DNA of 64,000 nt from Haemonchus contortus (Eukaryota > Nematoda > Chromadorea > Rhabditida > Trichostrongylidae): contig LS997562.1 of NCBI GenBank assembly GCA_000469685.2, positions 31,207,715-31,271,714 of the forward strand, written 5' to 3'. This document shows, one piece after another, positions 56,790 to 64,000 of the stretch (the stretch's first letter is position 1; each line of letters begins with the position of its first letter). Position numbers and translations under genes: made by a program. The notes beneath the pieces were generated by a model. The model was not told the DNA's origin, searched no databases, and saw only the letters and a list, made by a program, of their open reading frames with translations.

Positions 56790-57420
56790 AGGTTTGTACT
56801 TGATAAAAATATATCTCCACCAAGCTCCTTATGACGTAATGTTGTTTGATAAGGTAACGCGAGATCTCGCCTACGAGTGATCCTTCACGTTTAACGTACA
56901 ACTTGATGATATCAGCAAAATACGAGAGTCTGAATCCGAAACAAATGATGACGGTGGCTTCGACAAATCTCTTGGCCATAGGGAGTGAGTAGCATGCGTT
57001 GCGAATGTTTTAGTCGTATTTTATAACATACTCTTTGAACTCCGCTATGCGAAGAAACGGCTGCAGGAGTGCGTGAAGCAGAATGCCCATTAGATCATTG
57101 AAAATCGATGTACATATCTTGATGTGAGCAGTCATTAGGACTACTAGCGCTCTTACGCTTTGAGAAGCATTGAAGACTACGCGGATCTTTGTAATAAAAG
57201 AAGACCGCCTGGTGAGGTTTGCAATAAATACGCTGATCATCAAAGACCTATTCTTCAACTTATTATACCTGCAAAAATGTGATCTTCAATCGCCTTTGCG
57301 TATTGCTGCCAGACAGATGGGTTCTGGCTAACGAGTTGAATTGGAAGTCGACAGTACAAGAGCTTCTCATCGTCATCCAATTGCTAATGATTCGTCTCCC
57401 AGGGAGTGCATACAAATGTC
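56790..57420 (-). pseudogene. Possible BEL/Pao retrotransposon polyprotein relic
   Basis: Broken minus-strand frames read LYCRLPIQLVSQNPSVWQQY, AKAIEDHIFAGII, TKIRVVFNASQSVR, FNDLMGILLHALLQPFLRI, and, further along, ADIIKLYVKREGSLVGEI. The order (lead-in helix with GIIE-like end, then K.RVVF.AS, then a DLxGxLLR-like block, then the A..I..YL.....EI block) is that of the Pao reverse transcriptase region. Stops and frameshifts are frequent. Assignment is by motif memory only. Confidence 0.45.
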
Positions 57421-58631
57421 ATTGGAAAATTACTATGTAAAGTTGCCACACACAGACGAATATTAGATATTTTTCTCCGAACACGACGTACGTAGAATAA
57501 ATAGTTCGAAAGGTACTGTTGTCAATAAGACTTGAATCCAAAGCGAGTTACTCAAAGCGTAACCGAAACTGGAACAAAAAAGTTATCCGTGGAATTATGG
57601 ATGATAAGCAGCGAAAACACAAAAAGAGAAAATCAGTGTCAAAAAAGTGAGTCCCGGAGATTACTGCATTTTATACCACTCCCACCTCGAAGCCAGAATT
57701 CAAAGTTCAAACGATGGGCACTATGTCGAAGGACGACCTTCGGATCGATTGATGATCATCCATTGGATGCGGAGGTCTGCGAGGGTGTCGTTAGATCATA
57801 ATTTGCTCTATTACTGAGCGAGTTCTTCTTCAACTATATTACTTATATTACTTAGTTTAGACTGCAGCAGTTGCAACATATGGTTTATTATAACGTGTTG
57901 TCTTTGAAGGGAGCATCCACGGACAAAAGGCGTTCTAATACAACGTCGTCCTCGTGCCTGTTGGCTGCATGGTATCGACGGTATTTAGGCCTTTCAAAAG
58001 CCTGAAAGAAAAATCGAACTCACTTGAAACGACCGTCCCAGAGCGCGTATGACATAGGACTATACTCAAAGGTGGTCGGATAGGCGGATCTGATGTCACG
58101 TTTTGAATCACGTTTGTTGTCAGCTCAAATACGAGCTACTTCTCAAGCAAGGCAAGTCAATAAGCGTAAGTTGCACGATGCCGGAAACAACAAATGCGAT
58201 GAAATTGCGAGACTGACTGCTTGAAACCATGTGTTCTAAGCTGCTGTGACTTGCGCACGACCTTCCTCTGAGTTTAGAGCGTGTGGCGGGAAAATAACGC
58301 GCTCCATCTTCAGCTAAATTCGGTCCGACTGCGAAACGGCACAATTCGCCAGAAATGCGGGAAAGCAGTCATCTGCTTGGCATCGTGTTATGACCTAGGC
58401 CATCTGTCTTTTATTAGTAAGTAGTCATCAAGTCAAACCAACAAATACACTGAGCGCGTTATATGTATATGTATAGTATTATAGTGAATACCAATGAAAT
58501 ATTTATTTTTCTTAACTCTGTTTTTCCAGGAGGACGACGGTTTTAGGCTTGAGAATAAATCGGAGAGACGAGCGAGGAATAAGAAGAAATAACATGAGAA
58601 AGGACCCCCATTATGGAAACATTCCCGATAA
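57421..58631. other. Gap without a supported feature
   Basis: I see no supported exon or RNA gene. Short open frames lack motifs and splice signals. Confidence 0.4.
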
Positions 58632-58725
58632 TCGAGACGTAGAATGGCATGCTCAGAGCCTGCAGGGATGATACCGTGAATATTGTCATCCCTGCAGTAT
58701 CTGAGCATGCCATTCTACGTCTCGA
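58632..58725. repeat. 94-bp near-perfect hairpin
   Basis: Arms 58632-58671 and 58686-58725 are 40 bp each with two adjacent mismatches (58658-58659) and a 14-nt loop. The arm core is GAGACGTAGAATGGCATGCT. It lies about 290 bp beyond the 3' end of the trypsin-like gene. Confidence 0.9.
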
Positions 58726-59014
58726 ATCAGGTAATCTCAGAAAATCACAAAAGTTTCACAACTTCGGTGGACGATCAGATTTTGCTGGTTATCACTGACA
58801 GGAATCCGAGGTTTATAGTAGTCTATTAAAACTCAGCAATGTGATTATCTCAATAGATCATTACAATTTTAGTTATTTTCATTCTTTTCCGAACGATGTG
58901 CCTTTCGCAAACGCCACTGTGAAAACAGATCCAGTCTAGGTATTTTCGCACATCCGTTATCACAACTCCTCGGAAATCTTCATGACCTGAAACATGGTTC
59001 TTCGAACTTGATCA

Positions 59015-62000
59015 TTATGTTTCCACCAGTTTCATACGAGCACGCGTCTGATTAACCAATGCTTGTGCAGGGGCTACTGAAGATTTACTAACCAAACTGC
59101 CACATCCCACCTGAGATATTTCATACACTGGTTTGTAAATCATGAAATTCATACCGCCCATGTGCTTTCGACGGTTACGATTTATCTCCATTAACACATC
59201 ATTACAATTCAATCCTTTCGACAGTACTCCCATTACAAAAGGCTTTGAGTTTTCCTTCTGTATCACCCCGCCTCCGCTGTCGCCCTGAAAGTATGGCGTT
59301 GTCATTAGGAAATCGGGGTAGCTGTGAAGAAATCTGCACCTTACAAGCGAATTGTCCATCTTCATGCATGCAGAACACGTCTTTCCCAGCAAGTGTTCCC
59401 GGATCACAGAACCGTTCTCTTGTTAGGGTGATTATCTTAATGTGTACCACGCCAGCTCCAGCGCTGCTTGCTGAAAGTGCTAAGTCAACAAAGAAATTTT
59501 CAAACATTGAGTTTCATATTCCCCTCCGCTCTCCCATCAAAAAAGTTTGTGCTGGAGAAGCTATCCATGCAAGTCGTAATTTCCTTGGTTCACTGAATTC
59601 CATAGAAGAAGACCTAGAGGTGCTTGTAGAGAAACATTTGCAATAGGCTTCGACTCGTTCTGAGGGGGTAAGCTAACACAATCGCACACAATTCAGAACC
59701 ATTTAGTCATTCCTAGATCTTCGGATTGAGGCTCAGGTTTCTTAATGAGCCTGGTAGCCATTAACCGATCCCGTCAGAATGAAAGGCTATCAGGAGAACC
59801 GCACTTCTGTCCATTGGAAGTCAATGGTAGGGGGAATCGATGAAGGTACTCCTGTAGAACTTTTATTTTATTCACTAGTCTCTGAACAAGTTTTCTTCCG
59901 ACTACACTACCTATCCCCTAGGGCACTCGAACAATTTTTCGAATTCTTTCACGCAAGATGTGGTTGTATCTGGAGAGATGCGCAAGACAGAAAGGCTCAA
60001 TGACCTACACGAAAACTGGTATTCACACAATCTGTCACTATGCCTGTGTTGGCTTCTATCGCTTCTGGCACTGGGAACTTAGATGCGTTGACCTTTTTTC
60101 GAAAGATCGAACAAGAATGTATTCGAGGTCCCCCCTAACCCGTCATCTTCCTCTTCAGAGTTGTTTGGTACACTACAAAAGCTATAGCAACGCGAAAGAC
60201 AGCAAACGAAAGATCTGCCGCCAATAGTCAATTCCACGGAAACTAGGTTTACTGGCATAGCAGCAAAAGGTGATTGGCCATGCATAGTTCTCTTACGGTC
60301 ATATCCAAATCCGGCCATCTCTGTTGTATGGTGTAGTTTCATAGTACGTTTAGGTAGACAAGCAAAATCAATGTCGTCTCGGATCGGTAGCCGCTCAGCC
60401 AACTGGACGATGGCGATGTCACCGGATCGACACCGTGACCCGAAATAACGGCGTGGAACTCCAATCTGAAAACGAAAGTGGTGACTTCAATTTACTATCT
60501 GGAGGGAAGCTGAAGATTCACTCACATGTACCGCATTTGTTTTGTTTATAACATTTCCTCCGCAAGTACCTCGACTTTCCAATAATGCGCAAGCCCCACC
60601 AACAAACACACTCACTGGCATTTCTCGGAAGGAAGCAAAGGTTGGCGTCCTGAAGAGCGAACTCATTGAATGTTCGACGACCAATAGAAAAATCCCTTTG
60701 GGTTCACTTCAATGATGCAACTCCCAGATGGCATTCTTCCTCCTTGACAAAGCAGTGAGCGGCTGTTAGTACGTGCATTCTGCTGATGAGCACACCCGAG
60801 CACCTACCTGCGCCTGAAAACAGATACATTGCAAACAAGAACTTCATAGTGGCTTTTTATAAACTTGCACGTTGCCTTTGTCACGTTTACTTTGCTTTTA
60901 TTTCAGCCGTGTGGATTATGCGTACCTCGACAACTTGTATTCTTGGAATTCTTCATTTGTTTTGTTCAATAACTTAGCGATGCAGCCGTGTCCCACATAA
61001 TGGACAGGCACTAGATGACGCTGCAGTGATTATGCCATCTTCGCCGCTGAATCGGGATGCTTTCTACTTTCTTTCACTATCATCTTCCCGACGGGCCATA
61101 TGACGTGAGAATGTATTAGCGTTTTTGTGCCTTAGTCACGCCCGTTTTTTTATGCTTCACAGAATGACACTTTGTACGTTATGTACTACATCGGTTCAAG
61201 AAGGAAGATGTTACTGACAATTGGGGCGAAGAATCAAAAACAAGAGAAAGACCTAGAAGACGAAGTACCCTTTCCACCACCGCAAGAGGATAGAAAAGTG
61301 TCTTGGGCACGAAACACTCGGCCCGTAACGTTTTCAGAAACGGTTTCTCCAACAAGCTGACGGCACAGAAGCTTCTACGGGCTTCACATCAGCAACAGCG
61401 AACATGCCAATAGCGACCGCCTGCTCACAATATTTTATTTTTTCAACTTTCTCGAAGAACTATTGAGCTTATAATTGATTTGACTTGATGTTTTGTTAAC
61501 TGCTGTTTTAACGCCGCAGTACCCGAAGCGAAAGTCTTACAACGTTGGCGGTTTATGGACAAAACTTCAATCACGGTCGAGACTTGAACCCGTACTTGAT
61601 CACGAAGTGCTTATAATTGACTGACCACGAAGTGCTATGGTCAAAAAATAAAATCTTGCATGAACTCCAAAAAATAGCCACGTTAAAACATGAAGTCTAC
61701 AGGTGTGGGCTGCAGGAGAGGATGAGAAAAGCATTAGTCCCTCTATCCCCCAGGAAGCGATTTTCATCAATGCCTTAAAATGGCATCTGCAACCCGATGA
61801 GAGAGTCACCTACCATTGTTGATGTCGATCATCACAGCGTGTTTCATATGTTCTGCTCGAACTTGCGTGGAATCCACCGTTTTCTGCCCTACACAGGTAG
61901 AATTCATTCGGAACTGGGAAACTAATAACCAAAAGTTAGTAATAAAATAATTAACGATTCTTAAAATGAGCCCTCCAATCATGTTCCATTTTTGGCTGCC

Positions 62001-62511
62001 GGCTCTTGAATTATGGTTTCTAGAGGAAACAACAAGCAGAAGCAGCCGCATTGTCGCAAGGAAAGCATTTGTTCACGTCTTTTATTCAGAACCGTACTTC
62101 ACTATCGCTGCTTTTCTTCACCCCTAGTAAAAAAATAAAAGCAAGTGCATGTTGCAGTTCCAAGTACTTCATCAGAACACAAGACAAAGTCAAACTCAAT
62201 GACCGCTCCATTTTGGTGACGTGGCTTACATATGTTCAGATTACTACTTTGACTTGGAGTTGGCTTATTCCTTTACGGCACTCAGGTAATTAAATGTTCT
62301 TTACGAAAAATGTTATTTCGAAGGGCTCACCTCAATATTTTCAACAGAGAATTTGGGAACTATGACGAAAAGCAGTACCTTTATCGAGGCATTCCTTATT
62401 TTGAGCACGATTCTCAGATTTGTTGATTTTTCCGAGGCGAATTTTCGTCTGAGTAGCTGCACCGAATGCAATGCTGACTACGGAAAGCAGAAGAATTCGA
62501 AAACAAGCCAT
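59015..62511 (-). CDS. Trypsin-like serine protease, secreted (DUF316-like), with one apparent frameshift
   Basis: A secreted S1 protease. Minus-strand exons: 62379-62511, 61814-61921, 60526-60813, 60297-60465, 59340-59470, 59015-59284 (stop TAA). The signal peptide MACFRILLLSVVSIAFGAA starts at 62511. The catalytic His is in CSGVLISRMHVLTAAHC (exon 3), Asp in GDIAIVQL (exon 4) and Ser in GDSGGG (start of exon 6). SVFVGGACALLESRGTCGG matches the cysteine pattern of nematode DUF316-type proteases. All other phases join, but exon 3 is 288 nt where the phases require 287. The frame shifts between ASLK and IFLLVVEHS, near 60690-60700, with a TGA in the upstream frame. This is either a true disabling mutation or a sequence error. 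Length would be about 365 aa. Confidence 0.82.
61479..61608 (-). repeat. Family B repeat, 130-bp copy with target-site duplication
   Basis: Read on minus it has TACGGGTTCAAGTCTCG (B-box-like), then AGACTTTCGCTTCGGGTACT and GCGGCGTTAAAACAGCAG, and ends AAAACATCAAGTCAAA. The exact 12-bp repeat GCTTATAATTGA flanks it at 61467-61478 and 61609-61620. It lies in an intron of the trypsin-like gene. Confidence 0.7.
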
Positions 62512-63118
62512 GTGTTCGAAGCCATGACTTCTATAGCTTTTTAAGCATGCCCCTCTCATAACAGCGCTATTCACTGTATGAACATGTGACATAGTTTTCA
62601 AATCAATTCGAATAAACGAATCAAGATGGATGTTCCTTCGATGCTTTCAGAAGAAATGCAAATGAATAAAAGCGAGAAGCCTGCTGAAAGGAGCTCGCAG
62701 TCAAAAGTGCGAACTTCTTTAGAAACGAAGCTTTTCAGCGGAAATGTGAATGTACGCGAACCTTATCACAGTGAAGGGGGATACGGACAGAACATTCCCC
62801 GAGAACAGCTTCTCCGCCTTCAGAAAATTGAGCTTCATCTGTTATAAGAAAGTCGTTAACTTCAGGCCTAATGGTTTTTGGAGCCCTGCCGATTATGGAA
62901 ACGTTGTTTGTGCAGTGGTTTCAGGAATATACAGAAGGTTTGATCGTTTTCTTCATCCTATCTGAAAAAACCAGAGTTTTGTATGATTGGGCTATGAATT
63001 GAAGGCATAATTATGATGGTTCTGATTATAATCTTTAGCGTAAGAGGATAACAGATAGTCGATCCGCTACTGGTTACAGGCAATCTTTTACAGCGAATTT
63101 TCCGTGTATGTAGAGACC
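62512..63118. other. Upstream region of the trypsin-like gene
   Basis: This should contain the minus-strand promoter of the protease. I see no clear TATA box and no other feature. Confidence 0.4.
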
Positions 63119-63330
63119 ATAAAGTCTTTGAGCATCAATCAGTCCCTTCTGAGGGATGCGCCCCGCATTCAAATTTCACTCCCAATCGTAGTGGCGATTC
63201 ATTGTGTGTGTGGCCTATACAATGAATTGTGGTGGCCAACCGTTGTACAAGTCAAGGTTTTTATCTTCCCAGACGAGTCTGGTACCAATTAAGCGACCCT
63301 GAAGGGATGGAAGGCTCGGTTGACCTCACC
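63119..63330 (-). repeat. Family A SINE, head-truncated copy
   Basis: Read on minus, the copy runs from the GGTGAGGTCAACCGAGCC segment through CCAGACTCGTCTGGGAAG and CACCACAATTCATTGTATAG to CAAAGACTTT. The tRNA-like head is missing. Confidence 0.6.
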
Positions 63331-63354
63331 ATACATGTGCCTTTTTTGTTGCAG

Positions 63355-63467
63355 GAGCAGCAATTTTGCACGCAAGAAACTGTATGCTGGGTGGTGGATG
63401 GCTGGAGGAAACGAAGTAGATGCTGGATGCGTACAGAACAAAACTATCGTCGCAGAGATGTATAGAG
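63355..63467 (+). CDS. Orphan exon of unknown gene
   Basis: A 113-bp segment lies between a strong acceptor (TTTTTTGTTGCAG) and donor (GTAATCCC). In the phase that is open throughout it reads FARKKLYAGWWMAGGNEVDA, then CVQNKTIVAEMYR. A second phase is open until a stop at the end. I do not recognise the family. It may belong to a gene that continues beyond the window. Confidence 0.35.
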
Positions 63468-64000
63468 GTAATCCCGACCTACTCGTCTCGGAAGATCGAA
63501 AATCTTGAGCAGGAAAAACATTGCAAGGAAGAGGTTTTGAAAAAGCTAAGAATACACAATCAATGTGGAATTACACGTGCGGGGAACGCCGCTAATCAGA
63601 GTGGAATACGAAGAGGAAAAAATCAGAGGAAGTAAAAGAAGTTGAAGAAGAGTAATAAATAATGCACCTATATAAACCGTATGAGCCGTATGTTCAGTAT
63701 GATTAACGAAGTATGATGTTCAGTATGATTAGTGGGCACTTGTCTTTGCTTTGACTGGTGCGAATGGGTAAGTGCCAGTGATAACTCTGATTAGAATAGT
63801 ATTGGAACCGCATTAAATGTAAACGAAACACGGGCCCGATTAACTAGAGACGACGTGTAGACAGCAGACGGCAGCTGACTGCAATAGATGAGTACAAAAG
63901 AGGACTTGTATAGCCGCTTTATGCATGCAGGTATGGATGCGTTCTCGTGGTTTTCGAGAAGACATTCATATCCGTTTGCATAAAGCCATACACCCCTCGT
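63468..64000. other. Right edge of the window
   Basis: I see no supported exon after the donor at 63468. A GTATGATGTTCAGTATGATTA duplication, read in two parts at about 63690-63730, is the only visible repeat. Confidence 0.4.

Noticed and set aside
1..64000. CRISPR arrays, bacterial operons, riboswitches or phage genes
   Set aside because: Nothing of the kind is visible. Introns, poly(A) signals and gene families are all metazoan, and the only regular array (118 bp) lacks unique spacers.

Overview
The window looks like chromosomal DNA of a parasitic clade V (strongylid, hookworm-type) nematode. The evidence is a cuticle collagen with a 49-bp intron, genes cut into many small exons with TTTTCAG-like acceptors, secreted astacin and DUF316-type trypsin-like proteases, and introns filled with degenerate mariner, Penelope-like, BEL/Pao, MITE and tRNA-derived repeats. 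There is no operon-like packing and no prokaryotic feature. All gene models below were assembled by eye from splice sites, reading phase and protein-family motifs.

Layout. (1) 0.47-1.12 kb: two plus-strand exons of an unrecognised gene that begins outside the window. (2) 1.1-6.4 kb: repeats only. (3) 6.45-18.98 kb, plus: a 22-exon NIMA-family kinase with RCC1 repeats (NEKL-1 / NEK8-NEK9 type). Its first intron holds a complete same-strand cuticle collagen gene at 7.76-8.74 kb with its own TATA box and poly(A) signal. (4) 18.1-19.4 kb, minus: fragments resembling an Srt-type chemoreceptor, antisense to the kinase 3' end. (5) 22.26-25.60 kb, minus: an astacin metalloprotease with a Penelope-like GIY-YIG remnant in one intron. 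(6) 28.5-48.8 kb, plus: a 31-exon single-pass membrane protein with NIDO, AMOP, VWD and Sushi domains (Mesh / SUSD2-like). Every exon phase joins and the model is 1,221 aa. Its introns carry a mariner relic, a 118-bp minisatellite and several MITE-like pairs. (7) 49-58.9 kb: gene-poor, with possible orphan exons, a second mariner relic, a BEL/Pao relic, a MITE and hairpins. (8) 59.0-62.5 kb, minus: a trypsin-like serine protease with the full His/Asp/Ser triad but one apparent single-base frameshift. (9) 63.36-63.47 kb: one orphan exon.

Functional theme. NEKL kinases act in the epidermis during moulting and collagens build the cuticle, so nesting one in the other could have regulatory meaning. 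Mesh-type proteins act at epithelial junctions. Astacins and trypsin-like enzymes are typical secreted hookworm proteases. Two short repeat families carry a tRNA-like B box, and one of them is flanked by 12-14-bp direct repeats. They are the most novel-looking mobile DNA here.
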